The notes under the pieces: generated by a model
Database searches by the model: none
What the model saw: only the letters and a program-made list of their open reading frames with translations
What the model was told of the DNA's origin: nothing
Program-made: the position numbers and the translations under genes
Part shown: positions 1-8,962 of the stretch, in pieces
Layout of the letters: every line of letters starts with the position of its first letter
How positions within the stretch are numbered: the first letter of the stretch is position 1
Assembly: GCA_021803205.1 (NCBI GenBank)
Contig: JAJZMB010000153.1
Coordinates: 1-48,647 of the forward strand
Length of the DNA: 48,647 bases
From: Bacillota bacterium
GTDB taxonomy: Bacteria > Bacillota > Sulfobacillia > RBS10-35 > JAJYVN01
Direction: 5' to 3'

Positions 1-3000
1 GGCGAGGACCTTCGCCGCCTGGGCGCGGCTCGTCGGGCCCAGCGGTTGGAAGCTGCCGTCGGGGAAACCGGCGACGTATCCGGCCGCGACGGCGGCCTCG
101 ACCCCACCCTGCGCCCACAAGTCGATCTGCGCGTCATCCTTGAAGCTCAGACTGGCGGTGGCCGTCAGCTTCAGGGCACGCTGGAGCAGCACGGCCATCT
201 GCTCCCGGGTCACCGTGGCGTTCGGGCTGAAGGTGGTGGGCGAGGTACCCTGCACCAGGCCCGCCTGGAGCGCCGCCGCCACATACGGCGCGAACCAGTC
301 GCCCGCAGCCACGTCTGTGAAGCTCGGCGCGATGGCAGCTGGGGCATTCAGCTTCAGGGTCAGGTCCAGCATCTTCACGAACTGCGCGCGCGTCAGCGTG
401 CCCCCGGGCTGGAAGGTGCCGTCGGGGAAGCCTGTGGCGATGCCGGCGGCCATGACCCGAGCGATGGCCGACGACGCCCAGAAGCCGGGCGGGACATCGG
501 GCGGCGTGGTGGTGGCGGCCAGCACCACGAAGGTGCCCGGGCCCGGGATGAACGCGGAGACGATGCCGGTGCCGCGGGCCGTGGCGGCGAAGGTCCAGCC
601 GGCGCGGCCCATAGCGTAGACGCTGAGCCAGTCAGGGTTCGTGCCGCTCGCCCCGTAGCGGAAGGTGGCGGCAACCGGCTGGGCGAGGGGGCCGCCAGCG
701 ACGGTGACCAAGTGGCTGGCCATCGTCATGCCGGCCGAAAGCGGCGGGGCGCCGGCGGGAACCGTGGCGGCGTCCGTGACGGTCAAGGTCTGGCCGGCGG
801 CCAGGTCGCCCGCGGGCACGGTCATGGTGAAGGCGCCATCCGGCGTCGTCAGGGTGCCGCCGCTGGCGCCGACCGAGGTGGTGGTCGGCGTCGCGATGGC
901 CGGGCCGGTGCCGACGCCGCCCGCGACCGGGGCGGCGGCCGACGCCGCGCCCACAGCGAAGGGCGTGCCGGTCAGCTCCGCCAGGTTCGGCTGGGTGGAG
1001 GCGTTGACGGTGACCGTGACGCAGCTGCCGGTGAAAGCCTGGTCTGATGCGGCAGTCCAGGCCGAGCCGTTCCACCAGTAGATCTGCTCACCCGCGGCAG
1101 TCACGCCGCACTGCAGGATCGTCACGGCGGTGAACGTGCTTCCGGGCGACAGGTCGACGTCGAAGTACGTGCCTGTGGCCGTGAAGGCCGGAGTGCCGCC
1201 GGGATCGCCGCTGTACTCGGAGACGGTCACGGTTCCGGAGCCGCCGCTCGCCTGCGCCGTGGTATCCGCGGTGGCGCCTGAGCCTCCTGCGCTGGCGGTG
1301 CCGTCATTGGCGGACCCGCTGGCGCTGCCGGTGACGCTGACACCGGTCGGGTCGGCGATGGCGGTGGCCGTGACGGGTGACGAGGTCCCCTCCATCGACG
1401 CGCCCACGGTCGAGCCACCGGCGGCCGGCATGATCAGGGTCGCGCTGTAGCTGCCGTCGCCCGCGGTGGGCACCGAAAGGGCGCTCAGGATACCGGCGGA
1501 GGCCGTCAGGTCCACCACCGCGTTCGGCACAGGGTTACCGCCGCTGTCTTGGACGACGCCGGCGAGCGTGACCGTTGCGCCCGGCGCCGCCTGGGCGGGT
1601 GACACCTGCAGGCTCACGCCGGCGGGCGCGTTGACCGGCGTCGCGTACGCGTACGTGTCCTTCGCGCTGATGGCCGGGGTCGCGCTCGCGTCGCTTCCGG
1701 CGACGATCGTGTCGGTGCGGGTGAGGGCGAGGCCCGCGGTGTAGGTGACCGCCACCTGGCCGCCGGCGTCCGTCGTGAAGGGCGCCGGGGTCGATGAGAG
1801 CGGGGTGCCGTCGGCGGTGGCGGAGCCGGCGTTGCCCGACAGCAGCGAGAGATAGACCGTGGCGTTGGCCACCGGGCTTCCCGTGGCGGTGCGCACATAC
1901 ACCGCTCCGGTGACGGTGTCGCCGGGGGCGAGCGAGCCGTCAGCGGCCAGGGGCAGCGGTGAGCAGGTCAGCCTGTCGCCCTGGGTCAGGGGTAACGGCG
2001 TGGCCGCCACAGCGAACGGCGTGCCGTTCAGCTGGGCCACGGTGGGGGACGTACTGTTCGTGAGCGGGCCGAGCGTCACACAGCCGCTGCCGTCCACGCT
2101 GCTTTGCGGGTTCACCAGCAGCCAGGTGGCGCCGTCGGGCGACCAGTAGACCTTGTCGCCGGCGCTGAGGCCGCACTTCCGGATCGTCACGCTCTGGAAC
2201 GTGCTGCCCTGAGACACCGCGACGTCGAAGTACTGGCCGGTGCTCTGGAACGACACGCCGCCACCGGGGTCACCGTTGTAGTCGGTGACCGCGACCTCGC
2301 CCGTACCGTTCTGAGCTTGGGCGGTCACGTCCTGCGTCGGCGTGCCGGCGCCGCCGGCGGTGGCGCTGCCGCCGGGCGTAGTGCTCGCCGCGTTGCTGGA
2401 GCCCGCCACCGTCGAGCCGGACTGGTACGCCGCCTGGGGCGGGACCGTGATCGACAGGGGCTCGGTCGCCGTCAGGGCCGGGGCCGAGCTGTCCTCCACC
2501 TGCACCGTGAAGAGGTAGGTGCCGGCCTGCTGGATGGTGCCCGAGAAGTTGCCGTACGTGGCGCCGAGGCTCAGCCCGGGTGGCAGGGAGCCCTGCACCA
2601 CTGACCAGGTATAGGGCGTGGTCCCGCCGGTCGCCTGGACCCAGCCCCAGTAGCCGCCGCCGACGCTGCCGCCGGGCAGCGAGTCCGTCACGATCGCCAG
2701 CTGCGAGTTGTTCGCCCCCGCCGTGAAGAGGTCGGCGCCGGCGCCCGGGCCGTTGCCGCCCTCGTTGCCGTTCGGCTGCTGCTTCCCGGTCACGATGGGC
2801 CCGGCGCCGTACGTGATGACGCAGCCGGCGCCGCCGCTGGCCAGGAGCGCGCACTTGCTGTACCCGCCCGCGCCGCCGGGCCCGCCCTGGCCGCCGATAA
2901 CGAGGTCGGCCGCGTTCTGGCCGGCGCCGTTGTTGGCGCCGTAGGTCACGTTGCTGAGAGAGACGGTCGAGCCGGCCGTCGCGTAGATGGCGCCGCCCGC

Positions 3001-6000
3001 CGCCGCCCCGCCCTGGCCGCCGTCCTCGCCGGGTCGGCCGAGCCCGTACTGTTTACCGTATCCCGGCTTCCCGCCCTTGCCGAGCGCGCCGCAGGGAGGG
3101 TAGATCTGGCCCTGGGGAAATGCCGGCGAGACGTATTTGGTGCAGCCGCCCGCACCGCCGCCGCCGCCGTTGGCCACCGGCCCGGCCGCCGCGTCGCCGC
3201 CCTGGCCGCCGCCGCCGGCGTTGCCGCCAATCGCGCTGCCGCTGGCGAAGGTGACGCCGCCGAGGCTCAGCGTGCCCGCGTTGAAGATCGCGGCGCCTTC
3301 CCCGGCACCGCCCGGGCCGCCGACGCCCGCGAAGCCGCCGTTGCCGCTCTTGCCACTCTTGCCGCCGTTTCCGCCGTTTCCGCCGCTCCCGCCGCCGGTG
3401 CTGACCTTTTTGCACCCGCCGCCGCTCGGGACGACCCAGTCCCCACCCTTACCGCCGTTTCCGCCGCTGCCGCCGATCCCGCCGATGCCGCCCCAGCCGC
3501 CCCCGTATCCGGAACCGCCCTGGCCGCCGGAGCCGCCGCGGGCGACGTTGTACGCGAAGGTCGTGCCGTTGAGCCTCAGGGTCCCGGCGTTGTAGAGGGC
3601 GCCACCCTGGCCGTTGCCACCGCTCGCGCCCGGCTGGGAGGCTCCGGCGCTGCCGGCGTCGCCGCCCGCGCCGCCGGGCTGGCCTACGCCACCGCCGGTC
3701 CCGGACATGCACGACTCGTCGAATCCGGCTTGGCCCTTCGGCCCGTTGCCGCCGCTGCCGCCGTCGCCGCCGCTGCCGGCCTGCCCGCCGTTGCCGCCCT
3801 GGCCGCCGAGGCTCTGGTCGGACTGGAAGGAGCCGCCGGTGATGGTCAGGGTGCCGGCGTTGTAGATGGCCCCGCCCCGGGCGTCGCCGCCGCTCGCGGC
3901 GTACCCGCCGTCGCCGCCGTTGCCGCCGTCGGCCGCCCCGAGGACGGTGTTGGAGGTGCCGACGGCCGGCCCGCCGGGACCGCCGTTGCCGCCATTGCCG
4001 CCCCGGCCCCCGTCGCCGCCCCGGCCGCCCGTGACGCTGTCGGAGCTGAAGGTGGTGTCGATCAGGTCCACCGTTGCCCCCGTCGCGATGTACATGGCAC
4101 CGCCCTGGGCGTCGGCGCCCGGGCTCCCTGGCCCGCCCGGTCCGCCGCTGCCTCCCGGCACGCCCTGGCTGTTCCCGCCGCCGGAGCCGGCCGTCCCGTT
4201 CTCGCCGTTCGAACCGTTCTGGCCGGTGAAGTGGCCGCTGACGACGCTGAGATCGATGAGGGTGAGGCTGCCCCCTTCGACGTCGAAGATCCGACCCGAC
4301 CTGGTGCCGTCGAAGGTCGGGAAGCTCCCCGTCCCGTCGAGCGTCACCTGTGCCCCGGATTGGATCACGATGGTCTGCGTCGGCGTGAGCGTGCAGTTCG
4401 GCGGGAAGAGCAGCCAGACGGGCCCCTGGCCGGAGATGGCGCTCGCGAAGGTCGCCGGGTCGCAGGAGCCGAGGAACGCCGAGGCGTTGGTCAGGTTGAA
4501 GACGGCAGGCGTGCTCACCCCAGGGGTCGTGGCGTCGACCTGGAACTGGCCGATGGCGCTGTTGGCGGTGAAGCCGGCCTCCGCCAGGCCGCCCGAGGCC
4601 GTGTGGGTCGCCGTCGTCGCTTGAACGGTCCCCGCCCCGCTCGATGGCGGCGTGAACGTGACGGACGCATCCGGCACGGGGTTCCCGTATGGGTCCTGGA
4701 CCTCGGCCTGCAGGGGGAGGGTGAAGTTGGTGCCCGCCACCGCGGCCTGGGCGCCGCCGCTATAGACCTGGATCGCGGCCGGAGCTCCGGGGGTCACGGT
4801 GAGCGCGAAGCTCGCGGTGCCTGCGCCCGTGGCGCTCGCCGTGACCGCGAACGTTCCGGCCTTCGTGCTCGCCGTGAGCACGGGTGCCGTTGCCACGCCG
4901 CTGCCGTCGGTCTGGGCCGAGGCGGTCGTGCCGCCGCCGGCGAAGGTGGCGCCAGCGCCGCCGGATGCCTGCACCGCGAACGTGACGCTCACACCGGACA
5001 CCCCGTTGCCGTTGGCGTCGGTCACCTTGGCCTTGAGGTCGGTGGCGAACGCCGTTCCCACCGTGGCGCCCTGGGGCGTACCCGAGGCCGCGGCGATCAC
5101 CGCCGCAGTGCCGGCGGGGCCCGCCGCCATCGCGAAGCTGGCCGGGAACTGGAGCCCGCCAGCCGTGAGCACCACCGGGTCGGCGGTGTCGGCGGTGCCC
5201 GCGGGCACCGTGAAGCGGCACGTTCCGGTGACGCCGAGCGCGCCGTTGCCGTCCGTCGCGCAGGCGCCGCCGAGGCTCAGCGGCGATCCGTCGAACGTCG
5301 CGGTCACCGCCTGGCCGGGCGGCAGACCGCTGACGCCGAGGTCGGCCGTGGCACCGCTGTACTGCGGGCCGGTGAACGCGACGTTGTAGTCGTAGATCGG
5401 AACGGCGGCACCGCCGATCACGACGCCGTCCGTGGTGTCGGTGGCGGCCAGGTAGAGCGGCCCGGGGAGGCAGTAGAACGCGGGTGAGCACGCGATCTGG
5501 AATGTCGCCGCGCCGGTCCCGTCCGTGACAGCCGTGTCCCCGCTGTTCACGTACCAGCTCTGGCCGCCGGAGGCCGGCCCCTGCACCCGCAGCGTGACCG
5601 TCTTGTTGGGCACGGGTGTGCCGGAGCCGTCTTGCAGATGCACGGCCGCGGTCACGGTCAGCGTCGCTGGCGCATTCGTTATGGAGAAGACCACCGTCGA
5701 GGGAGACACGGTCAAGGATGAGCCGGCCAGTGCGCTTGGCAGCACCGGGGACGTGAGCGTGTAGGCGGGGGAGGTCGCCGCCTGCGCGTCGCCGCTGGTC
5801 GAAACCTGGAGCGTGTACGCCGAGCCGGGAACCGGCGGGCTGGCGGTATTCCGGGCCGTGACCGTGACCGGCGTGGACGCCGCGATATTCCCGCCCAGCG
5901 TGATGTAGACGCCCGTGCCATACGCGCTGACCTGTGAGACGGGGACCGGGGAGCCGCCCGCTTCAACCTGGTAGTCGCTGGCCCGCGTCGAGAAGGCGGT

Positions 6001-8205
6001 CCCGCCCGGGCCGGTCATGGAGATCACGTCGCCGCTCACCAGCGATCCTCCGGCACTCGTCGCGAAGCCAATGGTGTACGTGGCCGCCGGAGCGCCGGCC
6101 GTGGACGGGGAGGCAGCGGCCGTCATCGCCGTCACCTGGGTCCCGGCCACCGACATCAGGAGGTCGATCTTGGCCGTCTGGGGCGGAGCAGACTGATCCT
6201 GAACCTGGATCACGGATCCGACCTTGCCACAGCAGTCGGCGCGCGGTGCCGTGCCGCTGATGGTGCCTGACGGGCTGAGGGATAGACCATTTGGCAGGGC
6301 GCCCTGGATGATGCTCCAGGTGTACGTGCCCGTACCGCCGGTCGCCTGGAGCGGCTGCGAGTATGGCTCACCCACGACGGCCGCTGGCAGCGAGCTCGGG
6401 ACGGTCGTGATGGTGAGCGGGCCGGTGCTGGCCGTGATGTCAAACGCGTCGCTGGTGGCACCGGTGATCCCGTTCGATCTGGCCGTGAGCGTGTACCCGT
6501 TGCCCGCGTTGTTGATGGAGCAGCCGCTGAAGCTCGCGATGCCAGCGGCGGCCGTGGCCGGGTTCAGCGCGCACGTCAGCGCGCCGCCGCCTCCGTTGGT
6601 CCCGATCGCCAGCGTGACGGTGGCTGTGGAGCCGGTCACCGTGTTGCCGCCCGCATCCTGTACAGCCACCACGGGCTGCGTGGACCAGGCGGCCTCGGTG
6701 GTGCCGCCGGCGGGCTCGGTGGTGAAGACGAGACCGCTTGCCGCCCCCGGTCCGACGGTGATGGTTCCGCTCGTGCCGGTGATCGAGGCAACGGCCGTGT
6801 CGGTCGCCGTCAGCGTCGCGGTGCCCGCGTTGTACAGGGTGATCCCGCTGAAGGTGTGCTGCCCCGCGTCGGCGCCCGTGAAGGTGTAATCCGGGGGTAG
6901 GACCGGCGCCGTGCCGTTAGGCGCGTTGCCATCGGTCGTGGTGAAGTGGACCGTGCCCGAATAACTCGTTGCCCGGTTGCCGTACCGGTCCTCAGCCGTC
7001 AGGATGAGGCCGAACCCGGCCCCGACGGGTTGCTGCGCGGAGAAGAGCGTGAAGGCCAACCGGCTCGTGGCCGCCGCGGTCACGGTGACCGAGGCGCTCC
7101 CGGCGATGGTCGGCGTGGCTGTGTCCTTGGCGGCCACCGTCTGTGATCCTGCCGTCTTCAGCGTCACGCTGAAGGTACGGCTGCCTTGATCCGCACCGGT
7201 GAAGGTGTAGTTGGCCGGAAGCCCTGCCAGATCGTCGGTGCTGGTGAAGTGCACGGTTCCTGTATACCCTGTCACGGTCTTGCCGTTCTGGTCCTTGGCC
7301 GCAACCGTGATGCTGAAGGGTGCGCCCGCCGCAGCGGACGTCGGCGCCGCCAGCGAGAAGTACATGGCCCCAGCGGCCGATTGCATGATGCTGATCGGCA
7401 CCGAGAAGGTGTTGTTGCTGGCGCTGGCCTCGTTGAGCGTGCCGCCGGCGTTGGTGTCGACGATCAGGTAGTAGCTGCCGGAGCCGGTGCTGGCGGGGAT
7501 GGTGACCGACTGGCTGTTGCTGTAGCTGGCGCCAGCGGCCAGGGGGCCGTTGGCGGAGAAGCTGGACAGGGGAGTGGCGCCCACACCCGGCGTCGGCGAG
7601 CTCGCCAGGTAGACGGCGTCCGTCCAGCTGCCGCTGGCCGTGGCGCCGCCGGCGTTATACACGCTCCAGGACACGGTGAGCGTCTGGCCGGCGCTGGCCG
7701 AGCCCGGTGCGCCGGCGCTGCTGACCGTCAGGTCGGGCAGGGAGCTGGCGCTGCCGATGGTGATCGGCACCGAGAAGGTGTTGTTGCTGGTGCTTGTCTC
7801 CGTCAGCGAGCCCGTGGCGTTGGTCTGGAAGATCAGGTACTGAGCGCCCGCCGACGCCGATGCCGGGATGCTCACCGATTCGCTGTCGGTGTAGCTGGCC
7901 CCGGCGGCCAGCCCGCTGTGCGCGCCCTCGGAGAACGGGGGCGCGAGCGGCACCGCCCCGACGCCCAGGGTGGATGTGCCCGACAGGTAGACCGCGTCGC
8001 TCCACGTGCCGCTGGCCGCCGCGGTGCCGACGTTCTTCACCGTCCAGGACACCGACACCGACTGCCCCGCCGTGGCCGAACCCGGCCCGCTCGCCGTCGG
8101 CACCGCCAGGTCGGGCAGCGCCCCTCCAGCACGCGCTGCAGGCGTAAGGAGATATAGCAGCGCCAGCACACTGCATAAGACAGCGACCACGCGCCGGTAC
8201 CGCAT
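1..8205 (-). CDS. Giant secreted SLH-domain surface protein (C-terminus beyond window)
   Basis: The frame stays open from an ATG at 8205 to the left edge, so at least 2735 residues are encoded and the stop lies outside. AGGAGGG sits about 8 bases before the ATG. Residues 1-27 form a signal peptide (MRYRRVVAV, hydrophobic core, then PAARA). Two CARDB-type repeats follow (about 30-155 and 156-270; each begins LPDL and ends SNNTFSVPI). Next come many Ig-like/invasin-like repeats, a Gly-rich region (about 1335-1785) resembling a parallel beta-helix, two copies of a ~110-residue domain ending in GTPFAV, and three SLH repeats at the C-terminus (GFPDGTFQPGGTLTRAQF; SPNATVTREQM; GFPDGSFQPLGPTSRAQA). 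SLH repeats in known proteins bind secondary wall polymer, so this is probably an S-layer or large adhesin-like surface protein. The third SLH repeat is nearly complete at base 1, so little is missing. Long plus-strand frames here are antisense artefacts of GC bias. Confidence 0.9.
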   Translation of the reverse strand, partial: MRYRRVVAVLCSVLALLYLLTPAARAGGALPDLAVPTASGPGSATAGQSVSVSWTVKNVGTAAASGTWSDAVYLSGTSTLGVGAVPLAPPFSEGAHSGLAAGASYTDSESVSIPASASAGAQYLIFQTNATGSLTETSTSNNTFSVPITIGSASSLPDLTVSSAGAPGSASAGQTLTVSWSVYNAGGATASGSWTDAVYLASSPTPGVGATPLSSFSANGPLAAGASYSNSQSVTIPASTGSGSYYLIVDTNAGGTLNEASASNNTFSVPISIMQSAAGAMYFSLAAPTSAAAGAPFSITVAAKDQNGKTVTGYTGTVHFTSTDDLAGLPANYTFTGADQGSRTFSVTLKTAGSQTVAAKDTATPTIAGSASVTVTAAATSRLAFTLFSAQQPVGAGFGLILTAEDRYGNRATSYSGTVHFTTTDGNAPNGTAPVLPPDYTFTGADAGQHTFSGITLYNAGTATLTATDTAVASITGTSGTITVGPGAASGLVFTTEPAGGTTEAAWSTQPVVAVQDAGGNTVTGSTATVTLAIGTNGGGGALTCALNPATAAAGIASFSGCSINNAGNGYTLTARSNGITGATSDAFDITASTGPLTITTVPSSLPAAVVGEPYSQPLQATGGTGTYTWSIIQGALPNGLSLSPSGTISGTAPRADCCGKVGSVIQVQDQSAPPQTAKIDLLMSVAGTQVTAMTAAASPSTAGAPAATYTIGFATSAGGSLVSGDVISMTGPGGTAFSTRASDYQVEAGGSPVPVSQVSAYGTGVYITLGGNIAASTPVTVTARNTASPPVPGSAYTLQVSTSGDAQAATSPAYTLTSPVLPSALAGSSLTVSPSTVVFSITNAPATLTVTAAVHLQDGSGTPVPNKTVTLRVQGPASGGQSWYVNSGDTAVTDGTGAATFQIACSPAFYCLPGPLYLAATDTTDGVVIGGAAVPIYDYNVAFTGPQYSGATADLGVSGLPPGQAVTATFDGSPLSLGGACATDGNGALGVTGTCRFTVPAGTADTADPVVLTAGGLQFPASFAMAAGPAGTAAVIAAASGTPQGATVGTAFATDLKAKVTDANGNGVSGVSVTFAVQASGGAGATFAGGGTTASAQTDGSGVATAPVLTASTKAGTFAVTASATGAGTASFALTVTPGAPAAIQVYSGGAQAAVAGTNFTLPLQAEVQDPYGNPVPDASVTFTPPSSGAGTVQATTATHTASGGLAEAGFTANSAIGQFQVDATTPGVSTPAVFNLTNASAFLGSCDPATFASAISGQGPVWLLFPPNCTLTPTQTIVIQSGAQVTLDGTGSFPTFDGTRSGRIFDVEGGSLTLIDLSVVSGHFTGQNGSNGENGTAGSGGGNSQGVPGGSGGPGGPGSPGADAQGGAMYIATGATVDLIDTTFSSDSVTGGRGGDGGRGGNGGNGGPGGPAVGTSNTVLGAADGGNGGDGGYAASGGDARGGAIYNAGTLTITGGSFQSDQSLGGQGGNGGQAGSGGDGGSGGNGPKGQAGFDESCMSGTGGGVGQPGGAGGDAGSAGASQPGASGGNGQGGALYNAGTLRLNGTTFAYNVARGGSGGQGGSGYGGGWGGIGGIGGSGGNGGKGGDWVVPSGGGCKKVSTGGGSGGNGGNGGKSGKSGNGGFAGVGGPGGAGEGAAIFNAGTLSLGGVTFASGSAIGGNAGGGGQGGDAAAGPVANGGGGGAGGCTKYVSPAFPQGQIYPPCGALGKGGKPGYGKQYGLGRPGEDGGQGGAAAGGAIYATAGSTVSLSNVTYGANNGAGQNAADLVIGGQGGPGGAGGYSKCALLASGGAGCVITYGAGPIVTGKQQPNGNEGGNGPGAGADLFTAGANNSQLAIVTDSLPGGSVGGGYWGWVQATGGTTPYTWSVVQGSLPPGLSLGATYGNFSGTIQQAGTYLFTVQVEDSSAPALTATEPLSITVPPQAAYQSGSTVAGSSNAASTTPGGSATAGGAGTPTQDVTAQAQNGTGEVAVTDYNGDPGGGVSFQSTGQYFDVAVSQGSTFQSVTIRKCGLSAGDKVYWSPDGATWLLVNPQSSVDGSGCVTLGPLTNSTSPTVAQLNGTPFAVAATPLPLTQGDRLTCSPLPLAADGSLAPGDTVTGAVYVRTATGSPVANATVYLSLLSGNAGSATADGTPLSSTPAPFTTDAGGQVAVTYTAGLALTRTDTIVAGSDASATPAISAKDTYAYATPVNAPAGVSLQVSPAQAAPGATVTLAGVVQDSGGNPVPNAVVDLTASAGILSALSVPTAGDGSYSATLIMPAAGGSTVGASMEGTSSPVTATAIADPTGVSVTGSASGSANDGTASAGGSGATADTTAQASGGSGTVTVSEYSGDPGGTPAFTATGTYFDVDLSPGSTFTAVTILQCGVTAAGEQIYWWNGSAWTAASDQAFTGSCVTVTVNASTQPNLAELTGTPFAVGAASAAAPVAGGVGTGPAIATPTTTSVGASGGTLTTPDGAFTMTVPAGDLAAGQTLTVTDAATVPAGAPPLSAGMTMASHLVTVAGGPLAQPVAATFRYGASGTNPDWLSVYAMGRAGWTFAATARGTGIVSAFIPGPGTFVVLAATTTPPDVPPGFWASSAIARVMAAGIATGFPDGTFQPGGTLTRAQFVKMLDLTLKLNAPAAIAPSFTDVAAGDWFAPYVAAALQAGLVQGTSPTTFSPNATVTREQMAVLLQRALKLTATASLSFKDDAQIDLWAQGGVEAAVAAGYVAGFPDGSFQPLGPTSRAQAAKVLA
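2860..4200 (-). repeat. Gly-rich GGxGGxGG coding repeat region of the SLH protein
   Basis: Within the SLH protein about 450 residues consist mostly of GGNGG, GGAGG and GGKGG-type tripeptide repeats. They are broken at intervals by a motif close to GGAIYNAGTLTLxGxTF, seen at least four times. The pattern resembles PE_PGRS-like and pectin-lyase-fold surface proteins, where Gly-rich turns alternate with short beta strands. The DNA is correspondingly monotonous (gccgccgttgccgcc on the plus strand). Confidence 0.8.
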
Positions 8206-8342
8206 GTCCTGGTCCCTCCTCGTTCACGCCACCGGCCGACCTCTTGCGGCCTCTCGGGAGAGCGTTCCTCTCCTCGTTCACCCGGCGCGCCGGCGCCCGC
8301 GTCCGAGCCTCATGGCCCCCGCACGTCGTGGCCGGGGACCAC

Positions 8343-8789
8343 TCAGTGCGCCGGCAGCAGCCGCTCGGCCAACTCGCCCAGAAACGGCAGGCGCAGAGCC
8401 TGGCCCCGGAAGGACCGCACCACGCACAGCGGCCAAGCCACGAAGAACACGGCCCCCACCAGGAAGCTCACGGGGGCCGCCAGGGCGAACACGACCAGGC
8501 GCACGCACGGGACCAGGCCCAGGACGGCAAAGAGGATCGAGTAAGCGATCCACGCCGCCAGCCACGCGGCGGAGAGCAGGATGGACTGCACGGCGGCGAG
8601 CCGCGCGGGCCGATTCCGCCGCTCCAGCACGAGGAAGACGATGCCGCCCATGAACCCGAAGAGATAGGCCAGGTCCGCGGCCACGCGGGGCGCCAGGCCG
8701 CTGCGCGTGCCGGCCGGCCCGCCCCGGCGAGCAGCACAGCTCCATCGACACCACCCGCCACTCGCCGATCGGCCTGCGCACCCCTCCAC
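8343..8789 (-). CDS. DUF4870 (Tic20-like) small membrane protein
   Basis: The C-terminal ~115 residues match the DUF4870 pattern: an opening helix with LAYLFGFMGGIVFLVLE, then NRPARLAAVQSILLSAAW, then two further hydrophobic helices and a basic tail near LPFLGELAERLLPAH. Four membrane segments are likely; the family's function is unknown. The start is uncertain. GTG at 8789 is used here; GTG at 8684 would give 113 aa, close to the usual family length, but neither has a convincing ribosome binding site. The gene lies on the same strand as, and downstream of, the LuxR-type regulator gene, with a gap of about 170 bases. Confidence 0.65.
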   Translation of the reverse strand: MEGCAGRSASGGWCRWSCAARRGGPAGTRSGLAPRVAADLAYLFGFMGGIVFLVLERRNRPARLAAVQSILLSAAWLAAWIAYSILFAVLGLVPCVRLVVFALAAPVSFLVGAVFFVAWPLCVVRSFRGQALRLPFLGELAERLLPAH

Positions 8790-8962
8790 CCCTGGCCCAA
8801 CCAGCGTTCGCACCCCGGACGCAGGGGCTACCGTCGTCCCGCTGCGGGTATCCCTGCCCCCACCGTAGTCCGACACGAGGGGACAACAAATCAGGGGGGA
8901 TCCCCCGGATCCCCCCTGATCTTTAGCCTCGGAACCCCCTGATGTTAGCCGGAAGCCGGCTG

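Noticed and set aside
2860..4200. Regular gccgcc-type repeats as a possible CRISPR or satellite
   Set aside because: The period is 9 or fewer bases and in frame with a Gly-rich protein; there are no spacers.
3730..5487. 585-codon plus-strand open frame
   Set aside because: It is antisense to the SLH protein, consists of Gly/Arg/Ala-rich low-complexity sequence and has no start context. It is caused by GC bias.
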